DNA from: Rhizobium sp. AQ_MP
Lineage (GTDB): Bacteria > Pseudomonadota > Alphaproteobacteria > Rhizobiales > Rhizobiaceae
NCBI RefSeq assembly: GCF_014237835.1
Contig: NZ_JACJVI010000009.1
Coordinates: 142,883-206,882 of the forward strand
Direction of reading: 5' to 3'
DNA: 64,000 nucleotides
Positions 7,775 through 16,359 of this stretch are shown one piece after another (the stretch's first letter is position 1; every line of letters begins with the position of its first letter). The position numbers and the translations under genes are program-made. The notes under the pieces are model-generated. The model saw nothing but the letters and a program-made list of their open reading frames with translations. It searched no databases and was not told where the DNA came from.

Positions 7775-8520
7775 TGCGGTTCGCGGCTATCGCTGATATT
7801 CATGGCAATGCCGCGGCACTTGAGGCGGTGCTTGCCGATATCGCGGCTGAGGGCATTGAAACAGGCGATATCGTCAATCTCGGCGATTGCCTGTCCGGCC
7901 CGCTCGAAGCCGGGCGGACGGCCGATATCCTCGTGCCGCTGCAGCTGGTCACCGTGCGTGGCAATCACGACCGCTATCTGATCGAACATGCGGCCGGCGA
8001 CATGCATGAGTGGGAGGCGGATGCCTTCGGCCAGCTGACAGCCCGGCATCTCGACTGGCTGCGCACGCTGCCCTTCGATGCGGTTTTCCGCGATGTCGCC
8101 TATCTCTGCCATGCGCGACCGCAGGATGACGGTACCTACTGGCTCGACCAGGTGACGCCGGAAGGGCGTGTCGTGCTGCGCGATCAGTCTGAGATAGAGG
8201 CCTGGGCGGAGGGCATCACCCAGCCGCTGATCCTTTGCGGCCATACCCATCTGCCACGGGCCGTCCGCCTCTCCGACGGCAGGCTGATCGTCAATCCCGG
8301 CAGCGTCGGCTGCCCGGCCTATGACGATGATTTGCCCGTCTATCACAAGGTCGAAGCCGGCAGCCCGCTTGCATCCTATGCGATCCTGCAGAAGACGGAA
8401 GCCGGCTGGTCGGTCAGCTTCCGGCTCGTACCCTATGATCACATGGCGCAGTCGCGGCTTGCCGAACGCAATGGCCGTCCGAGCTGGACGGCCGGCCTTG
8501 CGACCGGCCGCCTGAGCTGA
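7774..8520 (+). CDS. Metallophosphoesterase (YfcE/calcineurin-like)
   Basis: A 248-aa calcineurin-like phosphoesterase. The dinuclear metal motifs run in order: DIHGN (about residue 8), GDCLSGP (about 36), GNHD (about 65), and GHTH (about 155) with NPGS following. The substrate cannot be told from sequence. Its start overlaps the uraH stop (TGATG), so it is the last gene of the allA-uraH unit. Phosphodiesterases of this type are often passengers in catabolic operons, and I see no direct link to ureide chemistry. Confidence 0.88.
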   Translation: MRFAAIADIHGNAAALEAVLADIAAEGIETGDIVNLGDCLSGPLEAGRTADILVPLQLVTVRGNHDRYLIEHAAGDMHEWEADAFGQLTARHLDWLRTLPFDAVFRDVAYLCHARPQDDGTYWLDQVTPEGRVVLRDQSEIEAWAEGITQPLILCGHTHLPRAVRLSDGRLIVNPGSVGCPAYDDDLPVYHKVEAGSPLASYAILQKTEAGWSVSFRLVPYDHMAQSRLAERNGRPSWTAGLATGRLS

Positions 8521-8527
8521 TCGTCGC

Positions 8528-9874
8528 TTAAAGGCGGCGCACGCCCAGCACCTTGGCGGGATCAAAGGCCTTGATCGAGACGGCTTCGCCCTGGTTGCCG
8601 CCGAGCAGCAGCCATTGGTCTCCGTCATAGCCGACGAAGAAGCCGACATGGCCCTTCCAGCTGTCCGGAGACTGCCGCCACAGGACGACAACGTCACCGC
8701 GCCGCGGCGCTCCCTGAACGGGCCTGCCCCAAGTGAGCCAGGAGCGGGCATTGGCGCGGCCGGAGCCCTTCTGTCCAACCTCGGAAAAGCAGAAATTGAC
8801 GAAATAGGAGCACCACGCCACTTCATCGTCGTCATGTCCGATCGCGGCGCCGTCCAGCCGCCGGTAGTAGAGCGCGATGCGCGGGTTCGTGCCGGGGCCA
8901 TCCAGATTGGCCACCTGCATTTCGTATTCCCGATAGGCGATGTCGATCGCCTGTTTGCCAACAACTGGAAGGTCTCCCGCTTCACCGGTCACGGCCACCA
9001 GATAATCCAGCGATACATAGCCATCGGGACGACCGTCACCTTCCAGATCCACCTGGATCCAGTTTCCGCTGCGCTGCAGCCCGTAAAGTCGGGTTCCCGG
9101 TGCCAGCGGGCGGATGATGGGAAAATCGAGGGAGGCGCCTCCGCGCAGATTGAGACTGCCGTGGCTCGAGACCTGAAAGAGCGCCCGACTGCCATCGGTG
9201 TCTTCCGGCTGCCGCCTGGCCATGACGGTTGATGGCATCGGGAGGGTGAACTGGCCGAAATCCGGGTTTCCAGGCCGGGTGATGTTGCTGTCGCAGTCGA
9301 GCCCGTCAATCTTGAGCGAAACCGCATCCTGATAGAGATTCCAGGGGCCGTTTTCGAGATAGTCGCTGCTGCCGGACCAGCCAAGCGCCCTTGGCAGCCA
9401 GACGAGGGCGACGAGTTCTGCGGCCTTGAGGCGGCTGCTGACCTTGCCTGAGCCGTAGACACCCAGTCGATAGCCGGTGGAACCTGTCCGAACTTTGTCC
9501 GCGAAGATCCGGAAATATCTTTCGATCGTGCTGAGGTCATCGGCACTGACGAAGTCGTGGTCTACAGAAACATAGATTGCGCTGCCCTTGGGCTGATCGA
9601 TGGCGCGCGCACATTCGAGGGCTGCCTCGGCATCCTTCACGGCGAAGCTCTCGCTGAAATCGCTGATCAGACGATGGTTCTGCTGGAACACAACCGCAAT
9701 CGACATACCGGCCTCGACGATCGCCTCGGCTTCGGCTCTGGTGAGACGTTTGTCGGGAAAGGTCTGGCTGTTCTGTCGGTTGTAGTAGCGGATGATGCAG
9801 CGGATGCCGAGCGCAGCCAGCTGGTGCGCCCGGGCTTTGACGCTGTAGGGCGTGTCGATGATGGTCCTGGTCAT
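8528..9874 (-). CDS. Modular GH-like (DUF1906) / SH3 / CHAP-like (TIGR02594) protein
   Basis: A 448-aa protein of three parts. Residues about 1-215 resemble the glycoside-hydrolase-like Rv2525c/DUF1906 fold (TPYSVKARAHQLAALGIRC, SVDHDF, GVYGSG). About 235-325 is a bacterial SH3 domain (LNLRGGAS, WIQVDLEGDGRPDGYV). About 330-448 is a TIGR02594-type CHAP-like peptidase with catalytic Cys in AWCSYFVNFC and His in GHVGFF. The ATG at 9874 has GGGGGA upstream. No signal peptide is visible. The layout suggests a peptidoglycan-active enzyme, perhaps an autolysin, lysin or effector; no holin, phage or secretion genes adjoin it. It is convergent with the phosphoesterase. Confidence 0.75.
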   Translation of the reverse strand: MTRTIIDTPYSVKARAHQLAALGIRCIIRYYNRQNSQTFPDKRLTRAEAEAIVEAGMSIAVVFQQNHRLISDFSESFAVKDAEAALECARAIDQPKGSAIYVSVDHDFVSADDLSTIERYFRIFADKVRTGSTGYRLGVYGSGKVSSRLKAAELVALVWLPRALGWSGSSDYLENGPWNLYQDAVSLKIDGLDCDSNITRPGNPDFGQFTLPMPSTVMARRQPEDTDGSRALFQVSSHGSLNLRGGASLDFPIIRPLAPGTRLYGLQRSGNWIQVDLEGDGRPDGYVSLDYLVAVTGEAGDLPVVGKQAIDIAYREYEMQVANLDGPGTNPRIALYYRRLDGAAIGHDDDEVAWCSYFVNFCFSEVGQKGSGRANARSWLTWGRPVQGAPRRGDVVVLWRQSPDSWKGHVGFFVGYDGDQWLLLGGNQGEAVSIKAFDPAKVLGVRRL

Positions 9875-9999
9875 GAAAGTATCCCCCGCGAATTCATTTC
9901 GCGGGGAAAGAGTACCTTTCAGCAAATGCAAGTCTACCGAGCCTCTATGGCAATGTGGCCTACCTGAAATTGCATTGAATTGCAGCTGCCTCGCGTGGT

Positions 10000-11145
10000 T
10001 CAGAAAGGGCTCTCGGCAATGATCGTCTTGTCGACATCGGCGACCTGGCGCTTACCGCAGAGCGCCATGGTCACGTCCATCTCCTTGGCTATGATTTCCA
10101 GCGCCTTGGTCACGCCTTCCTTGCCCATGGCGCCGAGGCCATAGAGGAAGGGGCGGCCGATATAGGTTCCCCTGGCGCCCAGTGCCACGGCTTTCAGCAC
10201 ATCCTGGCCGGAGCGGATGCCGCCGTCCATGTGGATCTCGATCTTGTGGCCGACGGCTTCGACGATCTTCGGCAGCATGGAGATCGAGGAATGCGCGCCG
10301 TCCAGCTGGCGTCCGCCGTGATTGGAGACGACGATGGCATCAGCCCCGGTTTTCGCCGCCATCCGGGCGTCTTCGACGTCGAGGATTCCCTTGATGATCA
10401 GCTTGCCACCCCATTGCTTCTTGATCCACTCGACATCCTTCCAGGAGAGCTTCGGATCGAACTGCTCAGCCGTCCAGGAATGCAGCGAGGACAGGTCGGT
10501 GACGTTCTTGGCGTGGCCGTGGATGTTGCGGAAGGTGCGGCGGTTGGTCTGCAGCATGTTCCAGCACCAGCGTGGGCGGATCGCCATCTGGTAGAGGTGT
10601 TTCGGCGTCAGCTTCGGCGGGGCGGCGAGGCTGTTGCGGATGTCCTTGTGGCGCTGGCCGAGCAGCTGAAGATCGGCGGTGAGTACCAGGGCCGAGCATT
10701 TGGCGGCCTTGGCACGCTCGATCAGGTTCACGACGAAATCGCGGTCGCGCATCACGTAAAGCTGGAACCAGAAGGGGCGGGTGGTAACCGAGGCGACATC
10801 CTCGATCGAGCAGATGCTCATGGTCGAGAGCGTGAAAGGCACGCCGAATTCTTCGGCAGCCTTCGCCGCCAGCATCTCGCCATCGGCATGCTGCATGCCG
10901 GTGAGGCCAGTCGGCGCGAGCGCCACGGGCATCTTGACCTTCTCGCCGACCATGGTCGTTTCGAGCGTGCGGCCGCTCATGTCGACCAGCACGCGCTGAC
11001 GCAGCTTGATCCTGGCAAAGTCGTTCTCGTTCGCGCGGTAGGTGCTCTCGGTATAGGAGCCGCTGTCGGCATAGTCGAAGAACAGTTTTGGCACGCGTTT
11101 GCGAGCGAGGGTCTTCAGGTCGGAGATTTCGAGAATGGGGGCCAT
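10000..11145 (-). CDS. lldD: FMN-dependent L-lactate dehydrogenase / alpha-hydroxy-acid oxidase
   Basis: A 381-aa member of the FMN alpha-hydroxy-acid dehydrogenases. It would oxidise L-lactate, or a close 2-hydroxy acid, to the keto acid at the membrane/respiratory chain. The C-terminal signature SNHGGRQLDG (about residue 275, catalytic His and Arg) and the phosphate-binding DGGIRSGQDV and GRPFLYG blocks are intact, as is the N-terminal FDYADSGS. It is the last gene of a minus-strand run beginning at puuD, 36 bases after the ion-channel gene. Exact substrate is uncertain; lactate is the default for this branch. Confidence 0.88.
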   Translation of the reverse strand: MAPILEISDLKTLARKRVPKLFFDYADSGSYTESTYRANENDFARIKLRQRVLVDMSGRTLETTMVGEKVKMPVALAPTGLTGMQHADGEMLAAKAAEEFGVPFTLSTMSICSIEDVASVTTRPFWFQLYVMRDRDFVVNLIERAKAAKCSALVLTADLQLLGQRHKDIRNSLAAPPKLTPKHLYQMAIRPRWCWNMLQTNRRTFRNIHGHAKNVTDLSSLHSWTAEQFDPKLSWKDVEWIKKQWGGKLIIKGILDVEDARMAAKTGADAIVVSNHGGRQLDGAHSSISMLPKIVEAVGHKIEIHMDGGIRSGQDVLKAVALGARGTYIGRPFLYGLGAMGKEGVTKALEIIAKEMDVTMALCGKRQVADVDKTIIAESPF

Positions 11146-11181
11146 GAGTTCATGCCTTTCGGAATTGACGACAGTCGGCCA

Positions 11182-11616
11182 TCAGAAGTGCTCGCCGGGT
11201 TTGAAGGGGCCGACACGCATGCCGGCTGCGATGAGATAGGCGGTCGACCAGCCGATCAGCAGGAAGCCGTTGACACCTTCGAGGGCGGCAAACATGCGCC
11301 ATTCGGGATGGGGCACGACGTCCCCATATCCGACGGTCGAGAAGGTGATGGTCGAAAAATAGAGGGCGGTCTCGAAATCATCGACCACGCCGATGAGGCT
11401 ATAGGCGGCCGCCCAGAGCCAGACCTCCGCCGTCAAAACGGCAAAGACGCCGATGACCACCGTGTTCATGGCAAGCATGCGGCTGCGATGGCCGTGCAGG
11501 CGAATGCGGTCCGTGACGAAACTCATGGCATGGGTCACGGCAATCAGGCCGAAAGTATGGACCACCACGGTCAGCGAGATCATGATGGTGCCAAGCACGA
11601 GGTTGCTGATCAGCAT
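11182..11616 (-). CDS. Two-TM-pore ion channel protein (potassium-type)
   Basis: A 144-aa membrane protein with the Ion_trans_2 pore. Hydrophobic segments lie at about residues 1-30, 48-70 and 112-132, with a pore loop carrying the K+ selectivity filter TVGYGD at about residue 94. No regulatory RCK or cyclic-nucleotide domain is attached. It lies between the DUF3052 gene (16-base gap) and lldD (36-base gap) on the same strand. Why a channel should sit in a purine/lactate operon is unclear. Confidence 0.85.
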   Translation of the reverse strand: MLISNLVLGTIMISLTVVVHTFGLIAVTHAMSFVTDRIRLHGHRSRMLAMNTVVIGVFAVLTAEVWLWAAAYSLIGVVDDFETALYFSTITFSTVGYGDVVPHPEWRMFAALEGVNGFLLIGWSTAYLIAAGMRVGPFKPGEHF

Positions 11617-11632
11617 AGGGAGCCTCTTGCCG

Positions 11633-12055
11633 TCACGGGCGCAACTCCTTGCGCAGCATGAATTTCAACCCCGACCAGATCTCGTCGACGGCGCAAACCT
11701 TCACGTCGACCAGGCCTGTCGGAAGGAAGATCTCTCGTAGCACATCTTCGGTGATCGTGGTCGGCACTTTCGAGGCCTTTTTCGGCCAGGAAATCCACAG
11801 CATTCCCGCAGGTTTGAGCATGGCTTTCAGGCCGAGCGCATGCTCCTCGAGTGCGGCGCGCGAGGTCTCGAAAACATGGGCGTAGTCGAGGCCTGACGCA
11901 TTTGCCGACACCAGGTCGGTTGCCTGGAGGGCGCCGGGGACTTCTTCGGCGAGGTGGGAGAGGCTGTCGGGCAGGGCGATGAACAGTGCGGCCATGTCCG
12001 GCTTCAATCCGAGCTTTTTCGGAAGAGGGGTGCCGGAATAGCCGCTTTCGCTCAT
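11633..12055 (-). CDS. DUF3052 family protein
   Basis: A 140-aa protein beginning MSESGYSGTPLPKKLGLK, the conserved opening of DUF3052. The ATG at 12055 is chosen over upstream in-frame starts that would overlap guaD. The family has no known function; sequence shows a small alpha/beta protein with a conserved WISWPKK segment near residue 97. It follows guaD by 7 bases and precedes the ion channel gene by 16 bases, so it is very likely co-transcribed with them. Confidence 0.82.
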   Translation of the reverse strand: MSESGYSGTPLPKKLGLKPDMAALFIALPDSLSHLAEEVPGALQATDLVSANASGLDYAHVFETSRAALEEHALGLKAMLKPAGMLWISWPKKASKVPTTITEDVLREIFLPTGLVDVKVCAVDEIWSGLKFMLRKELRP

Positions 12056-12062
12056 TGCCGTC

Positions 12063-13376
12063 TCATGCCTCCGCGCGTGGCTTCGAGGGCTTGCCCGCCA
12101 CATAGGTTTCGACGACCGACCGATCGTCACCCAGCGTCTGTAGCAGGAAGAGTTCTTCCGAAAGCGAAGTCACTGTTTCCATGCGAAGCCGCATGGCCGG
12201 GGTGGCGGCCGCATTGAGCACGACGATATCGGCATCGGTGCCTTCGTCCAGCGTGCCGATCCGATCTGCCAGATCGAGCGCGACGGCATTGCCGAGCGTC
12301 ATGTGGTAGAAGCTTTCAAGCGGGTTCATCCGTTCGCCGAGCAGCTGCTGGATCTTGTAGGCCTCGTCCATGGTCTTGAACATGGAATAGCTGGAGCCGC
12401 CGCCGATATCGGTGGCGACCGCTACTGTGACGGGCTTTTCGCGGCGCTTGATCGCCTTCAGCGGAAAGAGGCCGGAGCCGAGGAAGAGGTTCGAGGTTGG
12501 GCAGTGGACCGCGACCGCACCGCTTTCTGCCATGGCATCCGCCTCGCGATCCGACAGATGGATTGCATGGCCGAAGAGCGCCTTCTTCCGCAGGAGGCCG
12601 TAGCGGGCATAGATGTCGGTATAGTCCTTGGCATCCGGATAGAGCTCGCAGGTGTAGCGGATCTCGTCGTGGTTCTCGGACAGATGCGTCTGGATATGCA
12701 GGTCGGGGAATTCTTCTGCCAGCTTCTGTGTCATCGCCATCTGCTCGGGCGTGGACGTGATGGCAAAGCGGGGGGTGATGGCGACGTGGTTTCGCCCCTT
12801 GCCATGCCATTGTTCGATCACCGCGCGGGTCTCGTCGTAACCCAGCTGGGGCGTGTCGAGCAGACCCTGCGGGGCATTGCGGTCCATCATTACCTTGCCG
12901 CCGATCATCAGCGTGCCGCGACGCAGGCTTTCGGCGAAGAAGGCATCGGCCGAGGCCTTGTGCACGGAGCAATAGGCGACCGCCGTGGTCGTGCCCTGGC
13001 GCAGGAATTCGTCGAAGAATTGCGTGGCGATGCGCTCGGCATGGGCGCTTTCGACGAAACGGCATTCCTCGGGGAAGGTGTAGGTATCAAGCCATTCCAG
13101 TAGGTTGGCGGCATAGGAGGCGATCACCTGCATCTGCGGGAAATGCACATGGCAGTCGATCAGGCCGGGCAGGATCAGATGCGGGCGGTGGTCGATCTCG
13201 GTCACTTCGGCGCCGGCCTTGGGCTTCACCTCCGGGTAAGCCCCGACAGCGGCGATCTTGCCATCGCGAACCAGCAGCGCGCCGTCCTCTTCGTAGAGAT
13301 AGCTTTCGCGGTCGCCGGCATGCTCGGGTGCCCGGCGAAAGGAGAGAAGGTGGCCGCGGATCAGGGTCTCTGTCAT
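12063..13376 (-). CDS. guaD: Guanine deaminase
   Basis: A 437-aa amidohydrolase converting guanine to xanthine plus ammonia. Zinc ligands are visible as HVHFPQ (about residue 77), a His in QTHLSE (about 235), FGHAIHL (about 272) and the aspartate of ATDIGGGSS (about 327). The overall length and the SYSMFKTMDEAYKIQQL segment match guanine deaminases rather than other cytosine/adenine-type enzymes. It starts 2 bases after the puuD stop, so xanthine supply and urate oxidation are encoded together. Confidence 0.94.
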   Translation of the reverse strand: MTETLIRGHLLSFRRAPEHAGDRESYLYEEDGALLVRDGKIAAVGAYPEVKPKAGAEVTEIDHRPHLILPGLIDCHVHFPQMQVIASYAANLLEWLDTYTFPEECRFVESAHAERIATQFFDEFLRQGTTTAVAYCSVHKASADAFFAESLRRGTLMIGGKVMMDRNAPQGLLDTPQLGYDETRAVIEQWHGKGRNHVAITPRFAITSTPEQMAMTQKLAEEFPDLHIQTHLSENHDEIRYTCELYPDAKDYTDIYARYGLLRKKALFGHAIHLSDREADAMAESGAVAVHCPTSNLFLGSGLFPLKAIKRREKPVTVAVATDIGGGSSYSMFKTMDEAYKIQQLLGERMNPLESFYHMTLGNAVALDLADRIGTLDEGTDADIVVLNAAATPAMRLRMETVTSLSEELFLLQTLGDDRSVVETYVAGKPSKPRAEA

Positions 13377-13378
13377 TC

Positions 13379-14611
13379 TTATCTGCCTTCAACCGTCGTC
13401 TCGTACCAGGCGACGAGCAGCTTGCGCTCTTCGGGCGAGAGATCGGTGATGTTTCCGGGCGGCATGGCATGGCTGCGGCCGGCCTGGAGATAGATTTCAC
13501 GGGCATGGGCGGCGATCTCGCCGTCCGTCTCAAGCTTCACGTTCTTCGGTGCCCGCGCAATGCCCTCCCAGACGGGCTCGGCTGCGTGGCACATCGAACA
13601 GCGGCCCTGTACGACATCGCGCACGGCTTCGAAATGGCCGTTTGCAACAAAGGTCTGTTCACGGGTTGAAAGGCTCGCCTGTTCCTCCTCGCCGGTCAGG
13701 ACCTTCGGCACGGTCGACAGCCACATGATGACGATGAAGATGAGTACCGTGACCAGCCAGGTCCAGGTAGGCTTGCCCTTGCGGGCATGGGTGGTGTTGA
13801 ACCAGTGGCGGATGGTGACGCCCATCAGGAAGACGAGGGCTGCGATGACCCAGTTGAACTCCGTGGCAAAGGCCAGCGGATAGTGGTTGGACAGCATGAA
13901 GAAGATGACGGGCAGAGTCAGGTAGTTGTTGTGCAGCGAGCGCTGCTTGGCGATGACCCCATACTTCGGATCGGGCGTGCGCCCCGCGATCAGGTCGGCA
14001 ACGACGATCTTCTGGTTCGGGATGATGATGAAGAAGACATTGGCCGACATGATGGTGGCGGTAAACGCACCGAGATGCAGGAAGGCGGCGCGACCGGTGA
14101 AGATCTGCGTATAGCCCCAGGCCATGGCGATCAGCACCAGGTAGAGGAACACCATCAGGCCCCAGGTGTTCTTGCCGAGCGGCGACTTGCACAGGAGATC
14201 ATAGAGGATCCAGCCGACGGCCAGCGACGCCAGCGACAGACAGATGGCCTGCCATGGCTCGATGTCCAGAACGGTGCGATCGATCAGAAAGAGATCGGCG
14301 CCGCCATAATAGACCACGCAGAGCAGAGCGAAGCCCGAGAGCCAGGTGGCATAGCTTTCCCATTTGAACCAGGTCAGATGCTCCGGCATCGAGGCGGGGG
14401 CCACCAGATATTTCTGGATATGGTAGAAGCCGCCGCCATGCACCTGCCATTCCTCGCCATAGGCACCGGCGGGCAGACCCGGGCGCTTCACCAGGCCAAG
14501 ATCGAGCGCGATGAAATAGAAGGACGAGCCGATCCAGGCGATCGCGGTCACCACATGCAGCCAGCGGACGGCGAAGTTCAGCCATTCCCAGGCTATCGCA
14601 TATTCATACAT
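13379..14611 (-). CDS. puuD: Membrane-bound cytochrome c urate oxidase
   Basis: PuuD, 410 aa, an integral membrane urate hydroxylase that yields 5-hydroxyisourate and passes electrons to a C-terminal cytochrome c rather than to oxygen. I count about eight hydrophobic segments in residues 10-310. The heme site is CSMCH (about residue 337) with a probable axial Met in SHAMPPGN. This enzyme type was described in Agrobacterium. It replaces soluble uricase here; none is present in the window. It is first in a minus-strand run with guaD, DUF3052, the channel and lldD, and a LysR gene lies 136 bases upstream in the same orientation. Confidence 0.94.
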   Translation of the reverse strand: MYEYAIAWEWLNFAVRWLHVVTAIAWIGSSFYFIALDLGLVKRPGLPAGAYGEEWQVHGGGFYHIQKYLVAPASMPEHLTWFKWESYATWLSGFALLCVVYYGGADLFLIDRTVLDIEPWQAICLSLASLAVGWILYDLLCKSPLGKNTWGLMVFLYLVLIAMAWGYTQIFTGRAAFLHLGAFTATIMSANVFFIIIPNQKIVVADLIAGRTPDPKYGVIAKQRSLHNNYLTLPVIFFMLSNHYPLAFATEFNWVIAALVFLMGVTIRHWFNTTHARKGKPTWTWLVTVLIFIVIMWLSTVPKVLTGEEEQASLSTREQTFVANGHFEAVRDVVQGRCSMCHAAEPVWEGIARAPKNVKLETDGEIAAHAREIYLQAGRSHAMPPGNITDLSPEERKLLVAWYETTVEGR

Positions 14612-14747
14612 TCGGAGTTCCCCTGTTGTCCTCCAGACCGCCTAGTGTGGAAAATATTGCGTTGCAAGGGAAGCCCTCGGGACCATGGGCAGGGCTCTGG
14701 ATGACGATTTATGCAGAGATTCTTGTCTTGCGTAGAAACCGGTGAAA

Positions 14748-15647
14748 TCAGAGCACTTTTTCGCCTTCCAGGGTGGCGGTGATCCAAGCCTGGAATGCCT
14801 TGATCTTCGACGCGTTGCGCCTGGCGTGGGAATAGACAAGCTGGATCGGCGCATTGGCCGGGCAGGCGAGTTCGAAGGGGCGGATCAGGCGGCCCGAAGC
14901 GAGCTCGTCCTGGAAGAAGAAGGGGCTGACGATGGCAACGCCATAGCCGGCGATCGCTGCATTGGCCTCCAGATCCTGCGCCTCGTAGCTGTGCAGCTTG
15001 GTGTCGATCAGGGTGGGATTGTGGATGCCGACGGCGGCAAACCATTGCGGCCACCAGGGGTCGCCGGGACTGATGATCGGCAGCTTCAACAGGTCGGCCG
15101 GTTCATGCACGCCACCGATGGTTTCCGCCAGCTTCGGGCTCAGCATCGGCGTGAAGTCGAGGCGGATCAGCGGATGGGCGATGGTCCCCGGCCAGGGTCC
15201 TTCACCCCAGGGGATGGCGACATCGGCGCTCTTGGTTGCGAGGTCCTCGAACTTGCTGACGCGCAGGAGGCGCACCGCGATATCGGGATGGGCAAGCTGG
15301 AAGCTGCCGAGGTGGCGAGCCAGCCAGTTCGAAGCGAAGGTCGGGACTGAGTGGATCTCAAGTGTCTCGACGGCACCCCGCTTGGCGTGCTGCACAGCAT
15401 CGACCAGAAGATCGAAACCTTCGGACACCTTGGGGTGGAGACGTTCACCGGTTTGCGTCAGCCCGATCTGGCGCGGGCGGCGCCAGAAGAGCGGCTCCCC
15501 TATATGCTCCTCAAGCAGCTTGATCTGATAGCTGACCGCCGTCTGGGTCATGCCCAGTTCCTCGCCGGCGCGGGTGAAACTCATCAGCCGTCCAACCGCC
15601 TCGAAGACGCGCAGGGCATTCAGCGGAAGTTGTCGCGACAGTTTCAT
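14748..15647 (-). CDS. LysR-family transcriptional regulator (GcvA-like)
   Basis: A 299-aa LysR regulator. The winged helix-turn-helix spans about residues 8-65 (SFTRAGEELGMTQTAVSYQIKLLE); the rest is a substrate-binding domain. The start LPLNALRVFEAVGR and LEEHIGEPLFWRRPR pattern is of the GcvA subgroup. It lies upstream of puuD and points the same way, so it is a candidate regulator of the purine run, although LysR proteins more often control divergent genes; the only divergent CDS is the 73-aa gene starting at 15759. The effector is unknown. Confidence 0.87.
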   Translation of the reverse strand: MKLSRQLPLNALRVFEAVGRLMSFTRAGEELGMTQTAVSYQIKLLEEHIGEPLFWRRPRQIGLTQTGERLHPKVSEGFDLLVDAVQHAKRGAVETLEIHSVPTFASNWLARHLGSFQLAHPDIAVRLLRVSKFEDLATKSADVAIPWGEGPWPGTIAHPLIRLDFTPMLSPKLAETIGGVHEPADLLKLPIISPGDPWWPQWFAAVGIHNPTLIDTKLHSYEAQDLEANAAIAGYGVAIVSPFFFQDELASGRLIRPFELACPANAPIQLVYSHARRNASKIKAFQAWITATLEGEKVL

Positions 15648-15758
15648 GGATCAGCTCTCTTTATCCATGAGGAGCGTATTTTAATTGGATCGGGCTCGCA
15701 ACCTCAGGCATGGTCGCAGCATCGAACAAGAACGAAATCACGTAGCGTGGAGGCTCAG

Positions 15759-15980
15759 ATGGTATCCGCGATCAGTCGACTTATGCCCAATTTTGAGAGC
15801 ATCCTGCAGCGGCTTCGTAAGGCCGTACCACCGGGGCAAGGTGCCCGCCGCCTTGATGTCCACGACCTTCCGGACGACCTTCGCCGGGACGTCGGGCTGG
15901 AGATGGTGGAGGATGTTTGGCATGCGAGGGAGCGGTCCGAGCAACGGCTTCTCGATCGAAGCCGTGGCGGTCCGCTCTAG
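15759..15980 (+). CDS. Small DUF1127-like protein (candidate)
   Basis: A 73-codon frame with GGAGG five bases before its ATG and divergent from the LysR gene. The sequence contains LPDDLRRDVGLEMVEDVW, which resembles the LPDHLLRDIGL-type core of DUF1127 small proteins, with the usual charged tail. DUF1127 proteins bind RNA or influence phosphate/stress responses in alphaproteobacteria. The match is by eye only. It sits inside a longer open frame that runs antisense over the LysR gene; the start, Shine-Dalgarno and composition favour this short CDS. Confidence 0.55.
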   Translation: MVSAISRLMPNFESILQRLRKAVPPGQGARRLDVHDLPDDLRRDVGLEMVEDVWHARERSEQRLLDRSRGGPL

Positions 15981-16050
15981 AAAAGTCGAATGATTATAGA
16001 TGTTTCGTAGAGTCCACTGCGAGATCGATTCAGGTCTTCAAGGCAGCAAT

Positions 16051-16359
16051 TCAATCGGGCCATGTCCCGGCTTGCCAGTCGCGCGCCGTGTGAATGACGC
16101 GCAGGACCACGAGGGTTTCAGCGTCCTTCTGCATCCTGATCGTTTATGCCATGACATAGGGAAGCCCAGTGACTGATTTCTCCCATGTGTCCAATACCCG
16201 ACGCGGTCGACCGGATGGAGTTTGAGCCAGTCGCTCCGCACAGAGACGGAGCTTCTTTGCAATTTGCCGGGCGGCTTTCGGATTGTCTTTCGAGATAAAG
16301 GCAATTTGGGATTTCAAGTCATCCAGGGCTTGCCGCGACCACTGGATGCGAAGGCTCAC
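16051..16359 (-). pseudogene. ParE/RelE-type toxin broken by an in-frame stop
   Basis: Reading from the GTG at 16359 gives a ParE-like protein of 71 codons (GLPYVMA at its end), then TAA at 16144-16146. The same frame continues without another stop as TIRMQKDAETLVVLRVIHTARDW to TGA at 16051-16053, which is the expected ParE C-terminus. One codon change, probably TAT or TAC (Tyr) to TAA, therefore interrupts a roughly 102-aa toxin. The start overlaps the antitoxin stop by 4 bases (GTGA). Loss of the last strand should abolish gyrase poisoning; sequencing error is the alternative. Confidence 0.8.

Noticed and set aside
8528..9874. A prophage remnant around the CHAP-like gene
   Set aside because: The neighbours are ordinary metabolic genes on both sides; there is no holin, tail, terminase or integrase.
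10231..11661. A 476-codon open frame antisense to lldD and the ion channel gene
   Set aside because: It spans two well-supported genes on the other strand and resembles no protein family.
16038..16304. An 88-codon frame overlapping the ParE locus
   Set aside because: It is out of frame with the conserved ParE sequence, which continues past the stop codon in the other frame.
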